NCBI GenBank assembly: GCA_964561215.1
Contig: CAZLOS010000007.1
Span: 1 to 64,000, forward strand
Direction of reading: 5' to 3'
DNA length: 64,000 nucleotides
DNA from: JAJFUV01 sp964561215
GTDB lineage: Bacteria; Acidobacteriota; Terriglobia; Bryobacterales; Bryobacteraceae
The notes under the pieces were generated by a model that was given only the letters and a program-made list of their open reading frames with translations, made no database searches and had not been told where the DNA came from. A program made the position numbers and the translations under genes. Positions 17,381 through 26,161 of the stretch are shown one piece after another; position 1 is the stretch's first letter; every line of letters begins with the position of its first letter.

Positions 17381-19189
17381 TTACTCGCCTCTCTCCACCA
17401 GAAGATTCGACTTCAGCTCCTCCGGGTCAAGAAAAGGATACATATCCTCCAACGCAGGGGAAACGATCGTTCCATCAGGCAGTTGGCGTGACTTGATCCT
17501 GGGTTCAAACTCCTGCTTGGGATCGAGGTGTATCTCCCACAAGAACGGTCCGGGCGCATTCAGCCCTTCGGCGATCCGCGGTACGGATGCCATGCCGCGA
17601 ATGTGCAAGGCGGGAATGCCGTAAGCCGTGGCGACCTTGACCATGTCCGGGAACGAAACACCGCTCGCGGGGCTTTCCCCCACCATGCGTCCAAAGAATC
17701 CCGATTGCGTGGTGCGTATCGAAAGATAGCCGCCGTTGTTCAGAACAAATATCTTAACGGGCAACCGGTGATGGAAAACCGTCTGCAATTCCTGGATATT
17801 CAGTTGGATGCTGCCGTCGCCGGCAAGGCAAATCACCCGCTTGCCGGAGCGGGCGAAGGCCGCGCCGATCGAGGCCGGCAGATCATGTCCCATGGCGGCG
17901 GCGCCGGAATTGGATATCAGGCGCTGCCCCCGTTTCAGTCGCGCGACCTGGTAGGGCACGATGCAGGCCGTCGCGTTTCCGCAAATGACGACGTCGTCGC
18001 TTTGCAGAGTGGAGAACAGCTCGGAGATGAAATGATAAGGGTTGATCGGCGTCTCCGTTCTCGGCTTGCCCTGGAGCACCGGATAGCGCGCAACACGCTC
18101 TTTGCACCAGGCCAGCCAGTCCGCATGACTCGACACCGCGGAGGCAAGGCCGGGCTGCTTCAACTGACGGCGCATCTCGGTGAGGAACACCTTGAGATCG
18201 CACTGGATGGGCAGATCCGGCGTGACGGTCGGTTTGGACAGTTCGGCCGGATCGGCATCCACTTGAATCTTGAAGGCCGCTCTAGCAAAGGACCGCCAGT
18301 TGTAACTCACCTGGCGAATGTTGAGCCGGGAGCCGAGAATGAGCGCCAGATCGGCATTCTGCAACGTGAAGTTCCCCGCGCGGTCTCCGATGGTCCCCGG
18401 GCGGCCGCAGAACAGCTCGTCGTCGGAAGCGATCAGGTCGTGCGTCCAGGCTGTCGTGACCGGAATCCGCAGCAGGCGGATTACATCCTCGAATTCGTCC
18501 AGCGCCCCGGCGGCTCGAATGCCTGTTCCGGCGACGACAACGGGCCGCTCGGCCTTTCTGATCCGATCGATGGTCTGGCCGACGAGGTCGGCAATCTCCG
18601 TCATGTCCGGCGTTACATCGTCTTCGGACGGATCGTAATGGCGGAGCGAATCCTCGTTCAGGAGGCTCGACTGCACGTCAACCGGAATATCCAGCCAGCA
18701 GGGACCCGGTCTCCCCGAGCAGGCCAGGTGCCATGCCCGCTCCAGATGGTAGGCGATGGATTCAGGATCCGACACCAGGACGGCATACTTGGTGATCGGC
18801 CTAACCATCGAGATGATGTCAACCTCCTGGTCTCCCAACTGCCGCAGTCCGGTGACGCCCGCGGTCGCCATGCAAGTCTCGCGCTTCACCTGGCCGGAGA
18901 GGATCAGCATGGGAACGGAGTCTGTCCAGACACCGAACACTCCGGTCAGGGCATTGATGCCGCCTGGGCCGGTGGTGACGTTCAGGACCCCAGGCTTGCC
19001 GGAGACCCGTGCGTAACCTTCAGCGGCGATCGCGGCGGCCTGCTCGTGATGCATGCATATGTAACGAAGTCCCTCCGCTTTTCCGATGGAGTCGTTCAAG
19101 TGCATGGCTCCGCCGCCCGTTAACATGAAAACGTGTTGCACGTTCCACGCGCGAAGACGCTCGACGACATAGTCTGAAAGCTTGATCAT
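17381..19189 (-). CDS. Thiamine diphosphate enzyme, acetolactate-synthase-like (YerE-like candidate)
   Basis: 602 residues with the three-domain layout of ThDP decarboxylases/carboligases. The cofactor-activating glutamate is in MHHEQAAAIAAEGYAR (about E49), the central Rossmann domain is around VVVAGTGIRAAG, and the ThDP/Mg site is GDGSIQLNIQEL. It is not a housekeeping acetolactate synthase by context: it heads a minus-strand glycan group and faces the rfbFGH operon across 270 bp. Yersinia YerE, from the same superfamily, transfers an acetyl unit from pyruvate to a CDP-4-keto-3,6-dideoxy sugar to make yersiniose. That is my leading hypothesis, but sequence alone cannot separate it from other family members. 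Confidence 0.75.
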   Translation of the reverse strand: MIKLSDYVVERLRAWNVQHVFMLTGGGAMHLNDSIGKAEGLRYICMHHEQAAAIAAEGYARVSGKPGVLNVTTGPGGINALTGVFGVWTDSVPMLILSGQVKRETCMATAGVTGLRQLGDQEVDIISMVRPITKYAVLVSDPESIAYHLERAWHLACSGRPGPCWLDIPVDVQSSLLNEDSLRHYDPSEDDVTPDMTEIADLVGQTIDRIRKAERPVVVAGTGIRAAGALDEFEDVIRLLRIPVTTAWTHDLIASDDELFCGRPGTIGDRAGNFTLQNADLALILGSRLNIRQVSYNWRSFARAAFKIQVDADPAELSKPTVTPDLPIQCDLKVFLTEMRRQLKQPGLASAVSSHADWLAWCKERVARYPVLQGKPRTETPINPYHFISELFSTLQSDDVVICGNATACIVPYQVARLKRGQRLISNSGAAAMGHDLPASIGAAFARSGKRVICLAGDGSIQLNIQELQTVFHHRLPVKIFVLNNGGYLSIRTTQSGFFGRMVGESPASGVSFPDMVKVATAYGIPALHIRGMASVPRIAEGLNAPGPFLWEIHLDPKQEFEPRIKSRQLPDGTIVSPALEDMYPFLDPEELKSNLLVERGE

Positions 19190-19459
19190 TAGTGCATATT
19201 CCTGTCAGGCGGCGGTAGCTCGGCCCACGATCCGCGGCGTTGCCGCTAATCCCAACCCGCTACGAAATACTCTCCGCATTATAAATCTCCGGAGGTACGC
19301 CTCTTCCGGCGGCGGTCGTCGCCTCCCTATGTCACTCAAACCAAATGTGAAGCTGAATCGGAGGCTCGGTATTATATGATGGTCTGGCAGGATCCCGGAC
19401 CGTCCAGGCGCGAGTTGGCGTTGGCGGAGTGCCTTCTCGCCGTGACGCCCCGCGAACTA
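19190..19459. promoter_or_regulatory. Divergent intergenic region between ThDP enzyme and rfbF
   Basis: This 270-bp gap separates two divergent glycan operons and must hold both promoters. Candidate -10 boxes are TATAAT on the minus strand (complement of ATTATA near 19279-19284) and TATTAT at 19370-19375 on the plus strand. Neither has a convincing -35 at 16-18 bp, so I only flag the region. Confidence 0.3.
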
Positions 19460-20245
19460 ATGAAGATGAAGACTGTCATTCTCTGTGGTGGACTTGGCAC
19501 ACGGCTTCGGGAAGAGACGGAGTTCCGCCCCAAGCCGCTGGTTCCGGTGGGAGAGCGCCCCATTCTGTGGCACATCATGAAGATTTACTCCCACGCCGGC
19601 TACAACGACTTCGTGTTGTGTCTCGGCTACCGGGGGACCATGATCAAGGAGTACTTCCTCAACTACCAGGCGATGAACAACGATTTCACCATATGCCTGG
19701 GCGGAGACCGGCAGGTTGAGTACCACAACGCCCACAACGAACAGGATTTCCGCGTAACTCTCGTGGACACGGGCCAGCAGACGATGACCGGAGGCCGGCT
19801 GGCGCGCGTGCGCGACTACGTAGGCGACGGTGCGTTCCTGCTTACTTACGGGGATGGCGTGTCCGATGTGGACATCAGCGCCCTGGTCGAGTTCCACCGT
19901 TCGCACGGCAAGCTTGCCACGGTGACGACGGTGCGTCCCCCATCGCGCTTCGGGATGCTTCAAGTCGCCGCATCCGGCAGGGTAGAACAGTTCGCGGAGA
20001 AGCCGCAGATGCAGGGCTGGGCCAGCGTTGGCTACATGGTGCTGGAGCCGGGAGTCTTCGATTACCTGACCGGCGACGATTGCATCTTTGAGCAGGAACC
20101 CCTGCAGCGGCTGGCGTTGGATGGGCAACTGATGGCTTATCGCCATGAGGGCTTCTTCTTTGCGATGGACACCTACCGCGAGTTCCAGGTCCTGAATGAA
20201 CTCTGGGATAGCGGCAAAGCCCCCTGGAAAGTGTGGAAGGAATGA
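19460..20245 (+). CDS. rfbF: Glucose-1-phosphate cytidylyltransferase
   Basis: 261 residues from ATG 19460 (MKMKTVILCGG). It makes CDP-glucose from CTP and glucose-1-phosphate. The nucleotidyltransferase signature GGLGTRLREETEFRPKP is followed by the RfbF-specific LWHIMKIYSHAGYNDF, the metal aspartate in LTYGDGVSDVD, and FGMLQV. This sequence pattern distinguishes it from RmlA and GalU. The open frame extends 28 codons upstream, but the fold starts at this methionine. It overlaps rfbG by four bases (ATGA). First gene of a three-gene CDP-dideoxysugar operon. Confidence 0.93.
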   Translation: MKMKTVILCGGLGTRLREETEFRPKPLVPVGERPILWHIMKIYSHAGYNDFVLCLGYRGTMIKEYFLNYQAMNNDFTICLGGDRQVEYHNAHNEQDFRVTLVDTGQQTMTGGRLARVRDYVGDGAFLLTYGDGVSDVDISALVEFHRSHGKLATVTTVRPPSRFGMLQVAASGRVEQFAEKPQMQGWASVGYMVLEPGVFDYLTGDDCIFEQEPLQRLALDGQLMAYRHEGFFFAMDTYREFQVLNELWDSGKAPWKVWKE

Positions 20246-21219
20246 ACGGGTTTTGGAAAGACCGGCCCACGTTCGTAACCGGGGCCACCGGCCTGGTGGG
20301 AGGCTGGCTGGTTCAGCGTCTTCTGGCGGCTGGAGCCGACATAGTCTGCCTGGTGCGGGACTGGGTTCCTCAAAGCAGGATCGTGTCCGGGGGGGACCTT
20401 TCCAAGGTGAAAGTCGTCCGGGGCGACGTTCGGGACCAGAAACTGCTGGAACGGATCCTGGGTGAATACGAGGTCGAGACGGTGCTGCATCTGGCCGCCC
20501 AAACCATCGTCACGATCGCCAACCGGAATCCGGTGTCTACCTTCCAGAGCAACATCGAAGGGACCTGGACGCTGCTGGAGGCTTGCCGCCGCAGTCCCCG
20601 TGTCGGCCAGATCGTGGTAGCCTCCTCCGACAAGGCGTACGGCGACCAGGTCGCACTCCCGTACGATGAATCCACACCGCTGGCCGGCCGGCATCCTTAC
20701 GATGTCAGCAAGTCCTGCGCCGACCTGATCGCGCAAGCTTACGCCCACACCTATCGCCTGCCTGTCGTTGTGACGCGCTGTGGGAACTTTTACGGGGGCG
20801 GAGACCTGAACTGGAGCCGCATCGTTCCCGGGACGATCCGTTCGGTAGTGCGCGGCGAGCGCCCGGTCATCCGGTCCGACGGGAGCTACGTGCGGGATTA
20901 CTTCTACGTAGAGGACGGCGCCGCGGCCTACATGCTGCTCGCCGAAAACCTGGCCGCGCGGCCGGATCTGGCCGGCAATGCGTTCAATTTCTCCAACGAG
21001 GTCCAGGTCACGGTTCTGGAGCTCGTACGGCAGATTATCGGCCTGATGGACTCCGCGCTCGAACCGGACGTGCGGTGCGAGGCCTCGAACGAGATCAAGC
21101 GCCAGTACTTGAGCGCAGCCAAAGCGCGCGACGTTCTCGGCTGGAAGCCGCTGTTCACGCTCCCGGAAGGCCTGACCAGAACCATTTCCTGGTACAAGGA
21201 GTTTCTGCGCAGTGAGTGA
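20242..21219 (+). CDS. rfbG: CDP-glucose 4,6-dehydratase
   Basis: 325 residues. It converts CDP-glucose to CDP-4-keto-6-deoxyglucose using bound NAD+. Motifs: VTGATGLVGGWL (dinucleotide binding), HLAAQTIV, SSDKAYG (with the D and K positions of the dehydratase active site), and the YxxxK catalytic pair in PYDVSKS. The ATG at 20242 is preceded by GGAAGG and overlaps the rfbF stop, so a GTG at 20233 is not needed. It overlaps rfbH by eight bases. Confidence 0.93.
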   Translation: MNGFWKDRPTFVTGATGLVGGWLVQRLLAAGADIVCLVRDWVPQSRIVSGGDLSKVKVVRGDVRDQKLLERILGEYEVETVLHLAAQTIVTIANRNPVSTFQSNIEGTWTLLEACRRSPRVGQIVVASSDKAYGDQVALPYDESTPLAGRHPYDVSKSCADLIAQAYAHTYRLPVVVTRCGNFYGGGDLNWSRIVPGTIRSVVRGERPVIRSDGSYVRDYFYVEDGAAAYMLLAENLAARPDLAGNAFNFSNEVQVTVLELVRQIIGLMDSALEPDVRCEASNEIKRQYLSAAKARDVLGWKPLFTLPEGLTRTISWYKEFLRSE

Positions 21220-22534
21220 GCGTGCCGAGCAGTTGCGCCGCGAGATCCTGGAGCGGGTCGCCGAATACTACGTGGAAGCGCACCAGGCGGGCAAGTTCGT
21301 GCCGGGCGAGAGCCGCGTGCCTGTTTCAGGGCGTGTCTACGATGCCGCCGATATGCAGTCCCTGGTGGACGCGGGGTTGGACTTCTGGCTGACCACGGGC
21401 CGCTTCGCGGAACAGTTCGAGCGGGAGTTCGCGCAGTGGTTCGGCCTGCGCTTCGCCATGCTTGTCAACTCCGGCTCCTCGGCCAATCTGCTGGCGCTCT
21501 CGTGTCTGACGTCGCCCAAGTTGGGAGACCGCCGCATTCGTCCCGGAGATGAAGTGATTACCGTAGCGGCGGGGTTCCCGACGACGGTGAATCCCATCCT
21601 GCAGAACGGTTTGACGCCCGTCTTCATCGACGTCGATCCGCGCACGCTGCAGGTTCGCACCGAACAGCTTGAGCAAGCCCTGAGCGAGCGCACCAGGGCC
21701 GTGATTCTGGCTCATACTTTGGGCAGCCCTTACGACGTGGACGAAGTGACCGCCTTCACGCGCAGGCACAACCTGTGGTTTATCGAAGACTGCTGCGATG
21801 CGGTGGGCGCCGTCTACAAGGGCCGGAAAGCGGGCACGTTCGGCGATCTGACTACCGTGAGTTTCTATCCCGCCCATCACATCACCATGGGCGAGGGCGG
21901 TTGTGTGCTGACCGATCAACCTCAACTGAGGACCTTGGTCGAGTCGTTCCGCGATTGGGGCCGGGACTGCTGGTGTGAAACGGGAACGGCAAACACGTGC
22001 GGGAGGCGCTTTGAATGGCAGCTCGGCGACTTGCCGTTCGGGTACGATCACAAATACACTTACTCGCACATCGGGTACAATCTCAAGCTCACCGATATGC
22101 AGGCCGCTATCGGATTGAGCCAGTTGCGCAAACTGCCGCAGTATATCAAGGTCCGCAGGCGCAATTTTCGCCATCTCTACGAGGGGTTGAAGCCTCTGGA
22201 AAGCGTTCTGATGTTGCCTGAAACCGTGCCCGGCGCCGAGCCGAGCTGGTTCGGATTTCCCATGGCCGTGAGGCCCGAAGCGCCATTCAACCGCGAGCGG
22301 TTGATCTCGCGTCTGGAGTCGCGGCATATTGCGAGCCGTCTCATGTTCGGCGGCAACCTGGTGCGGCAACCCGCCTACCGCGACGTTCCGCATCGCGTCG
22401 TGGGCAACCTGGAGGGTTCGGACTTCGTGATGCGGAACGTGCTCTGGATCGGAGTCTACCCCGGCCTCACCACGGAAATGCTGGACTTCGTGATCGAAAC
22501 GCTTCGCGAATTCGCCGCGGAATTCGGCCGGTAG
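21212..22534 (+). CDS. rfbH: CDP-4-keto-6-deoxyglucose 3-dehydrase (E1), PMP/[2Fe-2S] enzyme
   Basis: 440 residues, GTG start with AAGGAG at about ten bases. It removes the C3 hydroxyl using pyridoxamine phosphate and an iron-sulfur cluster. Two diagnostic traits are visible. The lysine that binds PLP in aminotransferases is a histidine (FYPAHHITMGEGG, H222). The cluster cysteines follow C-x57-C-x1-C-x7-C exactly (C195, C253, C255, C263), the unusual spacing known from Yersinia E1. With rfbF and rfbG this supplies the 3,6-dideoxy-4-keto intermediate once an E3-type reductase is present; no E3 gene is in the window. Confidence 0.95.
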   Translation: MSERAEQLRREILERVAEYYVEAHQAGKFVPGESRVPVSGRVYDAADMQSLVDAGLDFWLTTGRFAEQFEREFAQWFGLRFAMLVNSGSSANLLALSCLTSPKLGDRRIRPGDEVITVAAGFPTTVNPILQNGLTPVFIDVDPRTLQVRTEQLEQALSERTRAVILAHTLGSPYDVDEVTAFTRRHNLWFIEDCCDAVGAVYKGRKAGTFGDLTTVSFYPAHHITMGEGGCVLTDQPQLRTLVESFRDWGRDCWCETGTANTCGRRFEWQLGDLPFGYDHKYTYSHIGYNLKLTDMQAAIGLSQLRKLPQYIKVRRRNFRHLYEGLKPLESVLMLPETVPGAEPSWFGFPMAVRPEAPFNRERLISRLESRHIASRLMFGGNLVRQPAYRDVPHRVVGNLEGSDFVMRNVLWIGVYPGLTTEMLDFVIETLREFAAEFGR

Positions 22535-22549
22535 CGCACAACACTACTC

Positions 22550-25500
22550 TTACTGCACGGGCAGGTTCGTCGCCTTCGACGTCACTCCGTTCGCCGTGAT
22601 GACCACCGGTTGTATGCCGGCCGGGGCGTCGCTCGGGACAACCACGTTTAGCTGATACAAGCCCACGTATGTGGGCGCCAGGCCCCAAAACTGTACGTCG
22701 GGAGCCGGTTTGCCGCCGATGGTCACCGTGGGCTTCACTTTCGTCCACACCAATTGCTGCGCGGGCGCGGGTTCGCCGCTTGCCGGCCGGGTCGCGTCGT
22801 CCACCGGGCCCAGGCCGTTGACGTACAACTGCACGACGTGACCACGCGCCACCGCGTTAGTGGAGGTGAGTAACTGATATCTTTCGTCCAGCGCGGCCGC
22901 CAGCAGCCGGTTCGTACCGGGCTCGGTGTATTCGAAGCACGCGGGCGAATAATCGTTCAGCGGCACCGTGTAGACCACGCTCGACAGAGTCGAAAAGCTC
23001 ACTTTCATCTGCGCCGAGGTGAGCCCCTGCAGTTCCCACGGAATCTGCACGTTCACCTGGCCGGGGCTGACGAAATGCAGCCTGCCCGGCACGCTGATTG
23101 AGCGCGAAGGCACGTCGAAGCTGACGCTCACCTCGGCCAGCGCCAGCGGCAGGTACGGTGTGGTGAATGCCCGCGTCGAGTCGCTCAAATCCGATCCGTA
23201 GATCGAGATGTAGGATCCCGGCGCGAGGCCCTGGTCCACGCGCTGGCTGGCGGCGTTCACGACACCGCCGGTCGTGATGGCCGGACGGTTGCGTGTGCGG
23301 CCGAACAACGAGAGCTTCATGTTGCCGGCTTCGACGGTGAATTCCTGTTCGCCGAGCTGCGAGCCTGGCAGCGCGTTCGCGGCCGCGATGCCATAGATGT
23401 CAGTCTTCTCGTCGGCTCCCCCGAATGAGCCGCCGCCGCGCACGGCGGAAAACTTCACAGGCACGTCCTTGACCGGCGCCCCGTATTGGTCGACCACTTT
23501 GTAAACGAACTGCTGATAGTAGTCGCCGCCGCCGGGCAGGTCCAGGAAGCCGTCGCCGCCAAGGGGGATCAAGTCGTACGGGATGCCATCGCTGACAATG
23601 TAGAGATACGGTATGTGCAGTGTGGACGCGCCGCCCGTGACCGTGATGAAGCCCTGATACGACCCGATCGACGGGAAGGAACCCTGGAGCCTCACCACAA
23701 CGGTGGCGGTGCCTCCGGCGGGCAGCGAGAGCGACAATTTGTCGAGCGTCACGCTTGCTTTCCCATCCGCTTTGAACGGCTGCACCGTGAGCGTAAGATT
23801 CACGGCTGCCGGCGTCGGGTTCGAGAACTCGAGCGACACCGGATTCGGTAAGGTCGAGCCGGAAAGCACGCCGAATGAAACCGTGGTGGGGCTCACCGCA
23901 ACGTTGTCCTTCACCACTTCGGCGGCATTCAGCTTGCCCGCGCCCATGGAGGTCAGCGGAGCGGCCACCCAGCCTTGGTCCAGGTACTCGTCGATGGTGT
24001 CGGAAGCGGTGTTGACCGCGAAGGATTTCAGTTGGGCCGCGGTGAGTTTCGGATTCCTTTGTTTGGCGAGAGCGGCGGCGCCCGCCACCATGGGGGCCGC
24101 GAAGCTGGTCCCGGCGGTGACGGTGTATCCGGATGGATCCCAGAGCCCGGCGTTGGGGTCGTACTTCTGCGTGGCCAGATACATATCCGTACCCACGGCG
24201 ACCACTTCGGGCTTGATGGCGCTGGTGCCTGTGGCCGGACCGCGGCTGGTGAAATCGGCCGTTGTGTCGTACTCGGCGTTCTTAGCGTAGATGGCCGGAT
24301 CGAGCGTGACCGCGTGATCCAGGTTCGACGCCAGGAAGGTCATCAGATTCTTGCCGGCCGTATTGCCGACGAAGGCGAGCGGGATGCCCGTGTTTTCGAG
24401 GCTTCCCGGGTAAAACAGACCGTCGTAACCCTCGAGTTGGTACATCACCACGCCCACGGCCCCCGCCGCCTGCGCGTTGAGCACCTTATCGGAAAAGGCG
24501 CAGACGCCGCGCTGCAACAATGCGATAGCGCCGGCGAGCGAACCGTTGGGCAGGGCAGCGCAGGCGGTTCCGTCATTCTGCAATTTGGCGACGTCGCGCA
24601 GCGGAGCGGTCAGCGGCGTGGTCAGCCTGGGTCCGTTACCGAACAGGGCATCGATCTGGTTCAGATTGGAAGGAACACCAGTCCCGGTAACCTTCACGCT
24701 CGAAAAGAAGATGTGCGAATTTGTGCTGGCTCCCACCGTGAGTGCCGACGGCGCCGTGCCAGGGCTGTTGACCGTGTTGAGTGAAGGGAAGCTGTAGCCG
24801 TCCCCTCCGTTATTGCCCGCCGAGACCACCACCAGCATGCCGCCGCGCACGGCCGTTTCCACGGCGTCGGCCAACAGGTCGCACGCGCCTGTCCCGCCGC
24901 AAGCCGCCCCCTGGTCGAGCGGACCGTAATAAGCCGGCCATCCGTACGGCAGCACCACCATGTCCATGCCGTCGGTGTAAGCGTCGTTGAGGGCGGTGAT
25001 GATGGTGTCCTCATAGGGCCATTCGTTCACGCCGGGCGAGCCGGCGACTTTGTAGTTGCCCAGGAACGCCTTGGGAGCCACACCCACAATGCCCGCCACC
25101 GGGCCGCTCGCGTTGTTGCCCGCGGCCACCATGGCCACCGCGGTGCCGTGCCCACTCCGGTCGCGCGGCGAGAGGTCGTCTGGCCTGGACCATTGGGGAT
25201 TACCGGAGGAGGTGAGCATGGAGACGTAGCTGCGCGCCACGATCACTTTCTTATTCGTGTACTTGCAGTCGTCCCCGCTACATTTCGGAAAGCCCGCGGG
25301 CGGCGTGAGACTGCCGTCCACGAACGCCGGGTGATCCTGGTCGATGCCGGTATCGATGATGCCGATCTTCACGCCGGCGCCGGCGTTTTGCATGCCTCCC
25401 ACGGCGCTCCAGGCCGTGCGGGCGTTCACCAGGTCGATCGCGGCGTCAAGATGCCGTCGAAGCCGCCGCATCGGGACGGCCAAACGCACTCCCGGCAGGG

Positions 25501-25798
25501 ACCGCAGTTCGGCGGCACGCTCCGGACCAACTTCGACAAAGACGGCGTTCATGAGCGCCTGGGCCGAACCGGTCACCGGGATCTTGCGTTCGGCGAGCGT
25601 CGAGCGGAGGCTGCGTTGCGCGGCTTCGATCCGCGTAGCCGCCGTCGAATCCGCCGCCATGCGCGCAGAAGACGAAAGGGTGACCGAAGCCGGCGCGTCG
25701 AGGATCAAAGCCCAACGCCGGGAAGGAGGATTATCGCGAACGGACGCCGCAAAGCAAACCGCGGTTAGAGAAAAGCTCAACATCACCCGCATGCTCAT
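22550..25798 (-). CDS. Secreted subtilisin-like (S8) protease with PA insert and Solibacter-type C-terminal domain
   Basis: About 1,082 residues. Order: Sec leader, an inhibitor-like propeptide to about residue 115, then the S8 catalytic domain. The triad is D149 (IIDTGID), H217 (GHGTAVA) and S565 (GTSFAAPMVAG), with the oxyanion asparagine at N329 (SAGNNGG). A protease-associated (PA) domain interrupts the catalytic domain around residues 390-500. Next come a fibronectin-like module and an Ig-like segment (VVDQYGAPVKDVPV). The end, from GVVNAASQRVDQGLAPGSY through LYVNGLGPVDDATR to VGLYQLNVVVPSDAP, is the C-terminal domain first defined in Solibacter (TIGR03437 type). Probably an extracellular or surface protease. 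Start ATG 25798 or 25792. Confidence 0.9.
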   Translation of the reverse strand: MSMRVMLSFSLTAVCFAASVRDNPPSRRWALILDAPASVTLSSSARMAADSTAATRIEAAQRSLRSTLAERKIPVTGSAQALMNAVFVEVGPERAAELRSLPGVRLAVPMRRLRRHLDAAIDLVNARTAWSAVGGMQNAGAGVKIGIIDTGIDQDHPAFVDGSLTPPAGFPKCSGDDCKYTNKKVIVARSYVSMLTSSGNPQWSRPDDLSPRDRSGHGTAVAMVAAGNNASGPVAGIVGVAPKAFLGNYKVAGSPGVNEWPYEDTIITALNDAYTDGMDMVVLPYGWPAYYGPLDQGAACGGTGACDLLADAVETAVRGGMLVVVSAGNNGGDGYSFPSLNTVNSPGTAPSALTVGASTNSHIFFSSVKVTGTGVPSNLNQIDALFGNGPRLTTPLTAPLRDVAKLQNDGTACAALPNGSLAGAIALLQRGVCAFSDKVLNAQAAGAVGVVMYQLEGYDGLFYPGSLENTGIPLAFVGNTAGKNLMTFLASNLDHAVTLDPAIYAKNAEYDTTADFTSRGPATGTSAIKPEVVAVGTDMYLATQKYDPNAGLWDPSGYTVTAGTSFAAPMVAGAAALAKQRNPKLTAAQLKSFAVNTASDTIDEYLDQGWVAAPLTSMGAGKLNAAEVVKDNVAVSPTTVSFGVLSGSTLPNPVSLEFSNPTPAAVNLTLTVQPFKADGKASVTLDKLSLSLPAGGTATVVVRLQGSFPSIGSYQGFITVTGGASTLHIPYLYIVSDGIPYDLIPLGGDGFLDLPGGGDYYQQFVYKVVDQYGAPVKDVPVKFSAVRGGGSFGGADEKTDIYGIAAANALPGSQLGEQEFTVEAGNMKLSLFGRTRNRPAITTGGVVNAASQRVDQGLAPGSYISIYGSDLSDSTRAFTTPYLPLALAEVSVSFDVPSRSISVPGRLHFVSPGQVNVQIPWELQGLTSAQMKVSFSTLSSVVYTVPLNDYSPACFEYTEPGTNRLLAAALDERYQLLTSTNAVARGHVVQLYVNGLGPVDDATRPASGEPAPAQQLVWTKVKPTVTIGGKPAPDVQFWGLAPTYVGLYQLNVVVPSDAPAGIQPVVITANGVTSKATNLPVQ

Positions 25799-25904
25799 GC
25801 CAGTTCGGACGCGGGTCTTAACATTACCGTTACAATAAATCGGTCGATCTGAGGACACCTCCAAACCTTAACAGAACCGGCAGGGGACTGGTTAGGGGGC
25901 GGGG

Positions 25905-25934
25905 TTGCAGGGGGTGACGGCGGGTTGCTACACT
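25905..25934 (+). promoter_or_regulatory. Candidate sigma70-type promoter for rpmB
   Basis: TTGCAG at 25905-25910 and TACACT at 25929-25934 are separated by 18 bp, with an extended -10 element (TG one base before TACACT). The -35 match is partial. The 5' leader to rpmB would be about 30 nt. Confidence 0.4.
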
Positions 25935-25969
25935 GTATATCTGCACTAGAGCAAAGGAGTTTCCCCCAC

Positions 25970-26161
25970 ATGGCAAAGGTATGTGAAGTCTGCGGCAAGG
26001 GGCCGCAATTCGGGCATCGCATCAGCCACGCCCACAATGTCACCGCCCGGCGCTGGGACGTCAATCTGCAGTTGGTCCGCGCAGTCATCAACGGGGCGAC
26101 CAAGAAGATCCGCGTCTGCACTTCTTGCCTGCGCAACGGCAAGGTCCAGAAAGCCGCCTAA
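25970..26161 (+). CDS. rpmB: 50S ribosomal protein L28
   Basis: 63 residues, normal for bacterial L28. The family pattern is clear: VCEVCGKGPQFGHRISHAHN, then RRWDVNLQ, then KIRVCTSCLRNGKV. It is the zinc-binding (four-cysteine) form, with CxxC pairs near both ends. An AAAGGAG lies 11 bases before the ATG at 25970. It stands alone rather than with rpmG. Its last four bases overlap the end of the convergent gene at 26158. Confidence 0.97.
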   Translation: MAKVCEVCGKGPQFGHRISHAHNVTARRWDVNLQLVRAVINGATKKIRVCTSCLRNGKVQKAA

